This document shows positions 42,614-51,108 of a stretch of 64,000 nt of DNA, piece after piece. Source of the DNA: Shewanella piezotolerans WP3 (GTDB lineage: Bacteria; Pseudomonadota; Gammaproteobacteria; Enterobacterales; Shewanellaceae); NCBI RefSeq assembly GCF_000014885.1, contig NC_011566.1:1922001-1986000 (forward strand). The letters are read 5' to 3'. The notes under the pieces were generated by a model. The model searched no databases and was not told the DNA's origin. It saw only the letters and a program-made list of their open reading frames with translations. Positions within the stretch are counted from its first letter, which is position 1. Each line of letters begins with the position of its first letter. The position numbers and the translations under genes are program-made.

Positions 42614-43861
42614 GGCTTGTGCTTTCACCTCTGCCATCTTTTGTTTATTCTTTAATTCTTTAATTAGGAATTTCGCCCACTTCATTGAATATAGGTAATG
42701 ATCAAATCCTTCAATAAAACTTGAGTACTCACCTTTAAAGTCTGCCTCGACTTCTCTCGGTCTTGCCTCGTAAAATTTCCAGCACTTTGTATGCAAGGTC
42801 ATATTGAAGCCTTTAATCTTCTTCTCTACCAATTCAACCACCTTTGAGGGTTTCAATTTAAATGGGTTCTCTATGCCTTTAATAAACGCAACACCTTGCT
42901 CATAATTTTCTATTTCCTCATTACTCAAGTTATTTACGTTCAAAAACTCTACTGCGATATCTGATGATTTTGCATGATTTCCCAACTTAGGCACCAAGAA
43001 TGCGCGAATTCGATATTTTTGGCTTTGCACAATGTCGTCGTTAAGATCATTCCTATAAGTTTCCATATACTCACGAACAACCTTATAGTTTTCTCTTTGA
43101 AGTTGTTTTAATGAATCAACTTGAGCTTGCTCGCTAATTCTAGTTAACTGCATTGCTATAGCTAAACTAGCTGTTAGAGCATGGTCGTCACCAAACTCTT
43201 CAACAAGCAAAGTTTCAAAATTACTTAACGCAGACTGACACTCCCCACATACAGCCAAATCGATTGCCGGTAAACTACGATGTTCAATCTTATTTCTTAA
43301 ACCAATTAAAAATTTAACATTGGCTTTTTCTGCATTTGTCTCGCCTTGCCAAAATGCATCACAACACTCACTTAGCTCCCAAGCTTTCTCTTCACCGTCG
43401 ATAAATATTGGTTCTCCATCTTCGTCTAAATGGAAGTAATTAGAACCACGCTTTTCGAAAATCGCATGAAAAAGTGAAGTGTAAGCTATAACGATGTTTA
43501 CAATAAAACCGTAAGTTTTAAATTCTGTATAAGGGTTGTTGTAGGTTGATACGGCAAGTAAGGCGAATTCTTTTGCCTTATGAACTAGGATTCCTTTAGT
43601 TGAAAAATCTTCGGTTTTTTGAAGCTTTTGGCTATGTACACTCCGGAACTCTTCTTTACTTAAATATGAAATTCCTGAACTTGAGAACTGAGTTCCATCT
43701 TTTGCTACATATTGATGCCAACGTTTAGAGGGGTAAGTACTGCATGTACCTTTGCTCCATCCTGTAGCTTCTGCTAACTGAGCAATTGTAAAAGTCTCGG
43801 TTTCCTTTTCTTTCGCTACCAAGAATTCATAAGCCAAATCAACTTTATCATATCTACTCAT
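42608..43861 (-). CDS. DUF3644 protein with HEPN-type motif (cassette gene, candidate defence protein)
   Basis: The protein has 417 residues from the ATG at 43861 (MSRYDKVDLAYEFL). A longer start would run through an attC. The N-terminal about 60 residues look like a winged-helix or DNA-binding part (FTIAQLAEATGWSKGTCSTY). The DUF3644 core follows (KAKEFALLAVSTYNNPYTEF, IAYTSLFHAIFEKRG) and includes RNKIEHR, an R-x4-H motif of HEPN ribonucleases, then CGECQSAL. DUF3644 proteins are often encoded near restriction and defence genes. An antiphage or toxin role is inference. It is a complete cassette with an attC on each side. Confidence 0.75.
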   Translation of the reverse strand: MSRYDKVDLAYEFLVAKEKETETFTIAQLAEATGWSKGTCSTYPSKRWHQYVAKDGTQFSSSGISYLSKEEFRSVHSQKLQKTEDFSTKGILVHKAKEFALLAVSTYNNPYTEFKTYGFIVNIVIAYTSLFHAIFEKRGSNYFHLDEDGEPIFIDGEEKAWELSECCDAFWQGETNAEKANVKFLIGLRNKIEHRSLPAIDLAVCGECQSALSNFETLLVEEFGDDHALTASLAIAMQLTRISEQAQVDSLKQLQRENYKVVREYMETYRNDLNDDIVQSQKYRIRAFLVPKLGNHAKSSDIAVEFLNVNNLSNEEIENYEQGVAFIKGIENPFKLKPSKVVELVEKKIKGFNMTLHTKCWKFYEARPREVEADFKGEYSSFIEGFDHYLYSMKWAKFLIKELKNKQKMAEVKAQAI

Positions 43862-43878
43862 TGTGCGATTCCATTTGC

Positions 43879-43982
43879 CATTTAACGCCTCAATATGGGG
43901 CGTAAAAAGCTTGGCTAAAATTAGCGAAGAATGAGCGCCAGCCAAGCTTTAGACGTCCCATCCATAATTTATTTGTTATATT
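43879..43982. repeat. attC site, first in the array
   Basis: The left arm is CATTTAACGCC and the right arm is TTTGTTATATTCC. Inside, AAAGCTTGGCTAAAATTAGC faces GCGCCAGCCAAGCTTT, and GGGGCGT faces ACGTCCC. The spacing and extra-helical asymmetry fit attC folding. It separates the hydrolase cassette from the DUF3644 cassette. Confidence 0.85.
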
Positions 43983-43987
43983 CCGTT

Positions 43988-45037
43988 CTAACCACTACAC
44001 CTTTGATCATTTTTTGCCTGATTACATATTTCATTTAGAATATTGTCACCAGCCTCTTTATATCCGTTACTAGATAAATAATCAGATATTTCAAAGAGTG
44101 AGTCTATACCTTCTGATGATTGATTAATTGTGAAAGATATATGTTTATTAAGTTCTTCAACAGCATTATCAGAAATTGCGTAATGTGCGGTTAGCCTTTG
44201 TAAGGTTTCTGTCGGAACCAATACTTTAAATCCAAACTTTTCGGATAAATCAGTATAGTGTTTTTTTAATCCATCTAACCCAGAAACTTTTACTTCATAG
44301 GTCGGTTCCCAACCAGCAAATGTGGATTGTAAAGCGAATTGCATCGAAGGGTGTTTAGTGGTTCTGTGAGTTTGCTCTGGAAACTTTTGAAATTCAAATG
44401 AAGCTTTCAAAAGGTTACTTAGCTTCTCGGTTAATTCAGTAAAAGGCTTTTGCATATGCTCACCTTCATTTGCGATGGTGATTGTAAGAGGTGCACTTCT
44501 TTTTAATGCTTCAGAGTTCGATTTAGATAATTTGTCTACAATGTAGCCATCATCAAGAGAGGGACTAAAAGCAAAGTATTTAGAAAATACTGGATTGTCA
44601 CTTAACCAATAATCCAATAAAAATCGACCTGAATTAGAGTGTCCAGATAAAATACTATAATCTGCAACTCGATAATTTTCATTAACATATGGAACGACTT
44701 CTTTTACTAGAAAGTTCGCAAAGGGTGTTGTTTTTCCATTTTCAGGACTAAGTTCTTTTCCTCTACTTTCGATACCTACAACTATAAAGTTTGGAATTTG
44801 ATTTTCTAAAAGATCAAGAGTCGATAAAGTTGAAAGCATGTCCCATTGACCATGCAGTACGTATAATACTGGATATGAATTTTCTTCGTTGTGATATTTC
44901 TTGGGAAGTTTTATTAATAAGTTTCTTTGCTCTCCAAGTGATTTGGACTGTAATTTAATTTCCTTAGCCAAAATTAAATCTGATGCAATTGAAAACTTTG
45001 AACAAAGTAAAACCAAACTAAAAAACAATACTCTCAT
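43988..45037 (-). CDS. Exported esterase-family alpha/beta hydrolase, first integron cassette
   Basis: The 349-residue protein has a signal peptide (1-18, ending FSIAS). The esterase-family core includes LLIKLPKKYHNEENSYPVLY, VLHGQWD, the nucleophile in ILSGHSNSGRFLLDYW and a likely His in QTHRTTKHPSM. About 90 extra C-terminal residues (LDGLKKHYTDLSEKFGFKVL onward) have no clear family. It is cassette 1, next to attI, the position most strongly expressed from an integron Pc promoter. It is a distant relative of the cassette-like gene at 32400-33251. Confidence 0.82.
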   Translation of the reverse strand: MRVLFFSLVLLCSKFSIASDLILAKEIKLQSKSLGEQRNLLIKLPKKYHNEENSYPVLYVLHGQWDMLSTLSTLDLLENQIPNFIVVGIESRGKELSPENGKTTPFANFLVKEVVPYVNENYRVADYSILSGHSNSGRFLLDYWLSDNPVFSKYFAFSPSLDDGYIVDKLSKSNSEALKRSAPLTITIANEGEHMQKPFTELTEKLSNLLKASFEFQKFPEQTHRTTKHPSMQFALQSTFAGWEPTYEVKVSGLDGLKKHYTDLSEKFGFKVLVPTETLQRLTAHYAISDNAVEELNKHISFTINQSSEGIDSLFEISDYLSSNGYKEAGDNILNEICNQAKNDQRCSG

Positions 45038-45094
45038 TTATAACTCTCCATGTTGATGAAACTCTAGGAATATAACAGCTTATTCATTAGTCGC

Positions 45095-45170
45095 TCGATA
45101 ACGTTCTCGGCAACTCGTTTAATTTTTAACAAACTATCATTGCTAAGACATTGCTGTAAATAGATAATTT
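45095..45170. other. Candidate attI region and first cassette junction
   Basis: GATAACG at 45097-45103 has the AACG arm form of the attC sites and lies between the first cassette gene and the integrase, where attI must be. A second candidate, TATAACAG, is at 45071. The rest of the 45038-45417 gap should hold the cassette promoter, which I cannot place by eye. Confidence 0.45.
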
Positions 45171-45381
45171 CTACAATGAAGTGATAGAAATTGCCTTGTT
45201 GGCTGCGTAGAAAGAGAGCCTAGGTTGTTCAATGGGTCCGTGTATCACTTTTTTACATTTCCTATGGTTTTGATTTTTATCGGTTTTGTTAAATGTTAAA
45301 TAATTATCGATGCCTAGCAGTACTGTTTTTGGCATCTTTATTTGCGTGATAATTGGTGTTTTGGGTCACTTTCAATTATAC

Positions 45382-45397
45382 CTGCATATATATACAG
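45382..45397. promoter_or_regulatory. LexA (SOS) box in front of the integron integrase
   Basis: CTGCATATATATACAG differs from the strong E. coli LexA consensus CTGTATATATATACAG at one base. It ends 20 bp before the intI ATG, overlapping where the promoter should be. SOS control of integron integrases is established in Vibrio cholerae and class 1 integrons. Confidence 0.88.
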
Positions 45398-45417
45398 TGG
45401 TTTTTTTTGAGGTGACT

Positions 45418-46374
45418 ATGAAAGAGTCCGGTTACATTAGTGCTATTAGAACTGAAATAAGAGTTCGTCATTACAGCTATCAAACTGAGAAGTCATATCT
45501 GTACTGGAATCGATATTTCATTAATTACTGTCAGATCAGTCATGGTTCAGAGATTTCAGCCTCAAAAATTGGTCAGTTCTTATGTTATATCGCTGAGCAA
45601 TGCAATGTTTCGGCAAGCACACAAAAACAAGCATTATGTGCCATTGTTTTTGCGTGTCGTTATGTACTGAAGATGGATACGTCCGGGTTAGATTTCCCCT
45701 ATGCAAAAGCCCCAAAGCGGATACCTCAAGTCCTTTCTACAGAGGAAGCTAAACAAATTATTGGTCAGATGTCGGGGGATCATTTTCTCATTGCTGCTAT
45801 CTTGTTTGGAGCAGGACTAAGGTTAAAGGAAGCACTGCGGATACGAGTAAAAGATATTGATCTAAACAATAAGTCAATTTTTATACACCAAGGTAAGGGC
45901 AAAAAAGATAGGGTTTGTATTCTGCCAAATGAACTTATATCGCCACTAGAATTGCAAATTGAGAAAGTAAGGAAAATACACAATAAGGATTATAAAGCTG
46001 GTTTTGGTATGGCCGCGTTGCCAATTTCTCTAATTAAAAAGTATGGAGCAAGTGCTAGAAAATTCCATTGGCAATTTTTTTTCCCTGCAACAAGACGGTG
46101 TATTCACCCTAGCGATGGATATATTTGTCGGCATCATATTCACCCTACGGCATTTTCAAAGGCGTTACGTCTCGCGACGAAGAAAGCGGCCATTGATAAG
46201 CGCGTAACGGCGCATACGTTTAGGCATTCTTTTGCAACAGCATTATTGAGAAAGGGCTATGATCTTCGGACAATACAAGAGTTAATGGGGCATACAGATA
46301 TTAAAACAACACAAATTTATACTCATGTTATTGGTACTCATACCAGTGGTGTAGTGAGTCCGTTCGACTCTTGA
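45418..46374 (+). CDS. intI: Integron integrase IntI (tyrosine recombinase)
   Basis: The protein has 318 residues from the ATG at 45418, with GAGG five bases upstream. A longer frame from 45310 would cover the LexA box and is rejected. The SAM-like N-domain (RVRHYSYQTEKSYLYWNRYF) precedes the catalytic domain with Arg in AGLRLKEALRIRV, HTFRHSFATALLRKGYD (His, Arg), HTDIKTTQIYTHV (His, Tyr). The insert KKYGASARKFHWQFFFPATR is the extra domain unique to IntI and needed for attC hairpin binding. It is oriented divergently from the cassettes and has an SOS box, as in mobile and sedentary chromosomal integrons. Confidence 0.95.
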   Translation: MKESGYISAIRTEIRVRHYSYQTEKSYLYWNRYFINYCQISHGSEISASKIGQFLCYIAEQCNVSASTQKQALCAIVFACRYVLKMDTSGLDFPYAKAPKRIPQVLSTEEAKQIIGQMSGDHFLIAAILFGAGLRLKEALRIRVKDIDLNNKSIFIHQGKGKKDRVCILPNELISPLELQIEKVRKIHNKDYKAGFGMAALPISLIKKYGASARKFHWQFFFPATRRCIHPSDGYICRHHIHPTAFSKALRLATKKAAIDKRVTAHTFRHSFATALLRKGYDLRTIQELMGHTDIKTTQIYTHVIGTHTSGVVSPFDS

Positions 46375-46396
46375 AAAATTTTGGAAATTAAACATT

Positions 46397-46431
46397 AAAA
46401 AGCACGGCAGCTATTGAGTTGCCGTGCTTTT
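46397..46431. terminator. Terminator between intI and trpA
   Basis: A 12-bp stem, AAAAGCACGGCA with TGCCGTGCTTTT, closes a 10-base loop. A- and T-runs on both sides let it stop intI and the trp operon. Confidence 0.88.
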
Positions 46432-46459
46432 GGTATTGTGAGGAGCTAGGCGTTCGCCT

Positions 46460-47269
46460 TTACCTTGCCGTCGCTGCCTTCATATTGCGAGTAAACTCTG
46501 CAAGTGCGGCTAGCAACTGCGCTTCATTGTCTTTGTTGGCATCAATGATTTTAACGACCGCTGAGCCTGAAATAGCGCCAGCTGCCCCTGCATCAATGGC
46601 GGCTTTGACCTGTTTAGGCTCTGCAATACCAAAGCCCAGTAGCGGCGGTGCGCCATTAAACTCTTTCAGGCGGTTTAGAATATCAGTGATTGGCATACCG
46701 GCTTTTGATTCTGTACCAGTCACCCCTGCGCGCGATAACAGATAGGTATATCCTTCACCTTTATCGCTCACAAGTTGTAGTGTTTCACTGTCAGCATTGG
46801 GTGGTGCGATAAATATCGGCGCGACGTTATGCGCTTTTGCCGATGTAATGAATGGCTCGGCTTCTTCTACTGGCACATCGGCGATAAGTACGGAATCAAC
46901 GCCCGCGGCTTGCGCTTTGGCATAAAAAACGTCAACCCCATTGGCGTAAACCAGGTTGGCATACAGTAGCAAACCAATTGGTAAGTCTGGGTATTTAGCA
47001 CGCACAGCGCTTAGCATGTCGAAACATTGCGACGGGGTTGTACCTGCGGCGAGTGAGCGCAGGTTAGCACCTTGGATCACCGGGCCATCGGCCAGTGGAT
47101 CAGAAAATGGGAAGCCAAGCTCTAGCGCATCAGCGCCATTCTCTACTAAGGTATCGATTATCTTTAAAGACAATTCAGGTGATGGGTCGCCTAAAGTGAC
47201 AAAGGGGACAAATGCACCTTGGTTTTTCTTATCTAGTGCGGCAAAGGCTGCCTGATAACGATTACTCAT
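46460..47269 (-). CDS. trpA: Tryptophan synthase alpha subunit
   Basis: TrpA cleaves indole-3-glycerol phosphate to indole and glyceraldehyde-3-phosphate. The protein has 269 residues from the ATG at 47269 (GGAG seven bases before). The GTG at 47275 is too close to that site. Visible motifs are the catalytic Glu in ALELGFPFSDPLADGPVIQ (which includes Glu and Asp), IADVPVEEAEP and PLLGFGIAEPKQV with a phosphate-binding GAISGSAVV. It overlaps the trpB stop by 8 bp. It is the last trp gene, followed by a terminator shared with the integron integrase. Confidence 0.97.
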   Translation of the reverse strand: MSNRYQAAFAALDKKNQGAFVPFVTLGDPSPELSLKIIDTLVENGADALELGFPFSDPLADGPVIQGANLRSLAAGTTPSQCFDMLSAVRAKYPDLPIGLLLYANLVYANGVDVFYAKAQAAGVDSVLIADVPVEEAEPFITSAKAHNVAPIFIAPPNADSETLQLVSDKGEGYTYLLSRAGVTGTESKAGMPITDILNRLKEFNGAPPLLGFGIAEPKQVKAAIDAGAAGAISGSAVVKIIDANKDNEAQLLAALAEFTRNMKAATAR

Positions 47270-48479
47270 TGCCACTCTCCTCAGTTGTTGAGCTGTCTGC
47301 TTGCTGCTTTTCTAAAATGTCAGCCACGGTGAAAATGTCTTTGTCACCACGACCAGATAAGTTGACGACTAGTAAGGTCTCTTTGGTTGCCGCTTTGGCA
47401 AGCTTGACGGCATAAGCAAGTGCATGCGCTGACTCTAGCGCAGGAATAATTCCTTCACTACGGGCGAGTAGTTGGAATGTCTCTAATGCTTCATCATCAG
47501 TTGCTGACTCGTAAGTTGCACGGCCCGTTGCGGCAAGGTGTGCATGCTGCGGCCCAACTGATGGGAAGTCGAGACCAGCTGATACAGAGTAAGACTCTTC
47601 AATTTGACCTTCGCTGTCTTGCATCAATGGTGCTTTCATACCAAAGAATATGCCGGTTTTGCCATGCTTTAACGGCGCGCCATGCATTGGGGTATCGATA
47701 CCTTTACCCGCGGGTTCAACACCAATTAATGCCACTTCCTCTTCATCGATGAAGTCTGCAAACATTCCGATAGCATTTGAACCACCGCCGACACAAGCGA
47801 TAACGGCATCGGGTAGGCGACCTTCACGCTCAAGGATCTGTTGTTTGGTTTCGGCGCCAATCATACGCTGAAACTCACGTACAATAGTCGGGAAGGGGTG
47901 TGGCCCCGCTGCGGTGCCTAACAGGTAGTGCGCTTTGTCGTAACTGGCTGACCAGTCACGCATCGCTTCGTTACAGGCATCTTTTAGGGTGGCAGAACCT
48001 GAAGTGACAGGAATAACTTCAGCGCCCATTAGCTTCATTCTAAATACGTTAGGTGATTGGCGCTCAACATCTTTGGCGCCCATATACACTTTGCATTTCA
48101 AGTCGAGCAGCGCACAAGCAAGTGCGGTGGCAACACCATGCTGGCCAGCACCCGTTTCGGCGATGATCTCTTTCTTACCCATGCGTTTTGCGAGCAAGGC
48201 TTGGCCTAACACTTGGTTGGTTTTGTGAGCGCCACCGTGGAGCAAGTCTTCACGTTTGAGGTAGATTTTTGCCAGTGGATTAGGGCTGAGGTTACGTGTG
48301 AGTGTGAGTGCTGTTGGACGGCCCGCGTAGTTTTTAAGCAGGTCGGTAAACTCCTTTTGAAACGCTTCATCTTGTTGCGCTTCGATAAAGGCTGTTTCTA
48401 ACTGTTTTAGTGCTGGCATTAAAATCTGCGGTACGTACATGCCGCCGTATTCCCCAAAGTAGGGGTTTAACTTACTCAT
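47262..48479 (-). CDS. trpB: Tryptophan synthase beta subunit
   Basis: TrpB condenses indole and serine to tryptophan using PLP. At 405 residues it is near the usual 397. The PLP lysine is in REDLLHGGAHKTNQVLGQAL, the phosphate cup in CVGGGSNAIGMFADF, and the family signature in YFGEYGGMYVPQILMPAL. It forms the alpha2-beta2 complex with TrpA, translated from an overlapping reading frame. A 105-bp gap with a perfect hairpin separates it from trpCF, unlike the overlaps elsewhere in the operon. Confidence 0.97.
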   Translation of the reverse strand: MSKLNPYFGEYGGMYVPQILMPALKQLETAFIEAQQDEAFQKEFTDLLKNYAGRPTALTLTRNLSPNPLAKIYLKREDLLHGGAHKTNQVLGQALLAKRMGKKEIIAETGAGQHGVATALACALLDLKCKVYMGAKDVERQSPNVFRMKLMGAEVIPVTSGSATLKDACNEAMRDWSASYDKAHYLLGTAAGPHPFPTIVREFQRMIGAETKQQILEREGRLPDAVIACVGGGSNAIGMFADFIDEEEVALIGVEPAGKGIDTPMHGAPLKHGKTGIFFGMKAPLMQDSEGQIEESYSVSAGLDFPSVGPQHAHLAATGRATYESATDDEALETFQLLARSEGIIPALESAHALAYAVKLAKAATKETLLVVNLSGRGDKDIFTVADILEKQQADSSTTEESGNE

Positions 48480-48506
48480 AATATGGTCCTTTATCTTTCA
48501 TTTCTA

Positions 48507-48535
48507 ACGTGATGCTAACGTTATTAGCATCACGT
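48507..48535 (-). other. Perfect hairpin in the trpCF-trpB gap
   Basis: ACGTGATGCTAA (48507-48518) pairs fully with TTAGCATCACGT (48524-48535) around a 5-base loop. There is no T-run on the coding strand, so it is not a terminator. It could be an mRNA processing or stabilising structure, or a remnant repeat. Confidence 0.6.
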
Positions 48536-48584
48536 GGGATTCGATTTATTCGCACCGTAACTAGTACTGTCGTTAGTGGTGGAT

Positions 48585-50054
48585 CTAGTATTGACGTAAC
48601 TTGGCAAAAGTTTGGCTGATCAGTTGATGATCTTTAATGCCAGGGCTCTGCTCGAGGCCGCTGTTAAAGTCGAGCCCGTAAAATCCTTGGCTAGCTGCTT
48701 GTTTGGCATTGTCTGCACTTAAGCCGCCGGCAAGCAGCGCATCGCTGCGATTCGGCAGTGACTGTTGCCAATCAAAGGCTTGGCCAGTGCCGCCAAATTG
48801 ACCATTGCTTTTACTGTCAAACAAAATGCGGTCGGCGTTACTGGGTACATTTAGCTCGGCATTGTTATTGCTACTATCAATAGCGACCGCTTTCCAAACT
48901 TGGCATTGGCTGTTTTGTTTAACGAGTGCCTGTTTTAGCGCGTCAATTTCAAGGGAGGTTTCTGCGCCGTGCAATTGCACTGCATAAAGGCCTAATTGCT
49001 TTGCAATAGCGGCAATTTCATCGCTATTTTCGTTAACAAAAACACCCACCAAATTAAGCTTATAAGTCGTGGCATCTAATGCTGTGACTAGCTCAAGTGC
49101 TTTTGCCTTAGTGACTGCTCGTGGCGACTTTTGTGCAAAAATGAGTCCGCCGTACACCGCGCCTTGCTGTGCCACTTCGATTAGGTCTTCAATACGAGTT
49201 AATCCGCACACTTTATTGTGGCCTAAGGTTAGTGTTCTGCAGGCTAAGTCTAAGTTATCTTCAGCCATTAACGAGCTGCCGACCAAAAAACCATCAACGA
49301 GCGGTGCTAGACGGCGCACTTGCGCTTGATTGTAGATCCCTGATTCACTTATCACCACACGGTCTGCAGGAATATGTGGGGCTAACACTTCAGTGGTGGC
49401 TAAGTCTGTCGATAAGTCTCTTAGATTACGGTTATTGATGCCAATGATTGCGGCATTTAGCGCAATGGCGCGGGTCAATTCAGCTTCGTTGCTGACCTCG
49501 GTTAAAATATCTAACTGATATTTTGCTGCTTCTTCTGCGAGTGTTTGGTACTGGTTATCGTCAAGTACTGAAAGCATAAGCAAAATAGCGTCGGCACCTT
49601 GGTGCGCTGCGAGTTTTATTTGGTATGTATCGACAAAGAAGTCTTTACACAAAATAGGCTGCTTAACTCGGGCGCGCACCCTGGGAATATAGTCCATATC
49701 ACCTTGGAAAAACTGCTCATCGGTGAGCACTGAGATCCCCGCAGCGTAATGGTTGTAAACATCGGCGATGGCATCGACATCAAATACGTCTCTGATTAAC
49801 CCTTTTGATGGGCTGGCTTTTTTACACTCTAAGATAAAGCCTGCGTTGGGGGCTTTCAGTGCATCATACAAACTTCTGTCTGACTGTTTTGGTGATAAGC
49901 TCTCTTCGGGAAAACGCAGCTTTAGGGCTGCCATGTGAGCGGCTTTAGTATCAACTATTTTTGTGAGCACGTTGCTCTCTTTTTCTTGGGTGTTACCGGC
50001 CATTGGGGTGTCTCTTACATCGCGATCGTTGTTTATGTTCGTTAGTTGGCTCAC
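48585..50054 (-). CDS. trpCF: Bifunctional indole-3-glycerol-phosphate synthase / phosphoribosylanthranilate isomerase
   Basis: The TrpC-TrpF fusion has 489 residues. The IGPS half has ILECKKASPSKG, CKDFFVDTYQI, LTEVSNEAEL and ISESGIYNQAQV. The PRAI half begins KVCGLTRIEDLIEVA and ends with LLAGGLSADNAKQA and GLDFNSGLEQSPGIKD. I start at the GTG at 50054, which gives MSQLTN, because AAAGGAG precedes it with correct spacing and it begins 1 base after the trpD TAG. The raw frame extends further into trpD but has no signal there. The two steps are consecutive in the pathway. Confidence 0.95.
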   Translation of the reverse strand: MSQLTNINNDRDVRDTPMAGNTQEKESNVLTKIVDTKAAHMAALKLRFPEESLSPKQSDRSLYDALKAPNAGFILECKKASPSKGLIRDVFDVDAIADVYNHYAAGISVLTDEQFFQGDMDYIPRVRARVKQPILCKDFFVDTYQIKLAAHQGADAILLMLSVLDDNQYQTLAEEAAKYQLDILTEVSNEAELTRAIALNAAIIGINNRNLRDLSTDLATTEVLAPHIPADRVVISESGIYNQAQVRRLAPLVDGFLVGSSLMAEDNLDLACRTLTLGHNKVCGLTRIEDLIEVAQQGAVYGGLIFAQKSPRAVTKAKALELVTALDATTYKLNLVGVFVNENSDEIAAIAKQLGLYAVQLHGAETSLEIDALKQALVKQNSQCQVWKAVAIDSSNNNAELNVPSNADRILFDSKSNGQFGGTGQAFDWQQSLPNRSDALLAGGLSADNAKQAASQGFYGLDFNSGLEQSPGIKDHQLISQTFAKLRQY

Positions 50055-50055
50055 G

Positions 50056-51108
50056 CTAAACTCCTTTTGCTGCTTGGCTAGCGTCGGCAAGTGCTGTCAG
50101 CAATTGGAAGGCTTTACCACTGTTAATGGTCGCCAGCGCTAATGTCGTGCCGGCTTTGACTGAATCACAAACACCAGCAACATACAGGGCGCAACCTGCG
50201 TTAATCGCAACGGCATTCATATGCGCCGTACGGCCTTTACCTTGCAATATAGCGCGAGTAAATTCGGCATTCTCCTCTGGCGCGCCGCCCTCTAAATCGG
50301 TCAACTTTGCTTCTGGGACGCCTAAATCTGCTGGAGTGATTCGGTACTCAGTAATGTCACCATCTTTTAGCTCGTGCACTAAAGTGTCGCCATGCAGGGC
50401 GACTTCATCAAGTCCGCTGCCATGCACCACCATGGCGCGCTTTATGCCAAGCGCTTTAACGACTTGTGCGATAGGTGCAACAAGCTCTGGGCTGTAAACG
50501 CCTAATAGCATAAAGTCGGGGTGTGATGGGTTGATAAGCGGCCCTAGCACATTAAATAGAGTGCGTGTTTTGAGTGCTTGGCGCACTGGGACTGCGTGAG
50601 CCACGCCGCCATGGTAGTGCGGCGCGAATAAAAAGCACAAACCTAAGTCATCTAGGCAGTCACGGGCGGTTGCTGGAGCCATGGTTAAATCGATACCAAA
50701 CTGCGCGAGTAGATCGGATGAGCCCGATTTACTCGACACGCTTCGATTGCCATGTTTAGCAACTTTTGCGCCTGCCGCAGCGGCAACAAAGGCTGCAGTG
50801 GTTGAGATGTTAATCGTGTTGTGTCCGTCGCCGCCGGTGCCGACAATATCAACAACACCTAGTGCAACGGTTGCTTCACTTGGAGCCGGAAACGGTTTTG
50901 CTGCGGCTCGAAGTGCATCTGCAGCACCTGATATTTCATCGATAGTTTCGCCGCGCATTTTCATCGCAACCAACATTCCAGCCATGGTGACTTCATTCAT
51001 TTCGCCTTGAATGATAGTACTAAAAAGCGTTTTAGCATCTTGGCGGCTTAAGCTCTCACCACGGTAAAGTGACTCTAGCAGTTGGGCATTGTCGATTAGT
51101 TGGCTCAT
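50056..51108 (-). CDS. trpD: Anthranilate phosphoribosyltransferase
   Basis: TrpD joins anthranilate to PRPP. The 350-residue protein has the PRPP-binding GTGGDGHNTINISTTAAFVA, KHGNRSVSSKSGSSDLL and DLGLCFLFAPHYH, then the C-terminal VYSPELVAPIAQVVKALG and VVHGSGLDEVALHG. The start overlaps trpG by 4 bp (ATGA), and the stop is 1 base from the trpCF start. It is separate from trpG, unlike the TrpGD fusion of E. coli. Confidence 0.97.
   Translation of the reverse strand: MSQLIDNAQLLESLYRGESLSRQDAKTLFSTIIQGEMNEVTMAGMLVAMKMRGETIDEISGAADALRAAAKPFPAPSEATVALGVVDIVGTGGDGHNTINISTTAAFVAAAAGAKVAKHGNRSVSSKSGSSDLLAQFGIDLTMAPATARDCLDDLGLCFLFAPHYHGGVAHAVPVRQALKTRTLFNVLGPLINPSHPDFMLLGVYSPELVAPIAQVVKALGIKRAMVVHGSGLDEVALHGDTLVHELKDGDITEYRITPADLGVPEAKLTDLEGGAPEENAEFTRAILQGKGRTAHMNAVAINAGCALYVAGVCDSVKAGTTLALATINSGKAFQLLTALADASQAAKGV

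Noticed and set aside
32300..45100. CRISPR-like repeat array
   Set aside because: The recurring palindromes are far apart, dissimilar in sequence and separated by genes. They fit attC sites, not a repeat-spacer array.
45310..45417. 36-residue N-terminal extension of IntI
   Set aside because: It would span the LexA box and promoter. The family starts at MKESGY-like positions and GAGG precedes 45418.
50055..50090. Longer trpCF start inside trpD
   Set aside because: It overlaps the trpD coding end and lacks a ribosome site. The GTG at 50054 has AAAGGAG in place.
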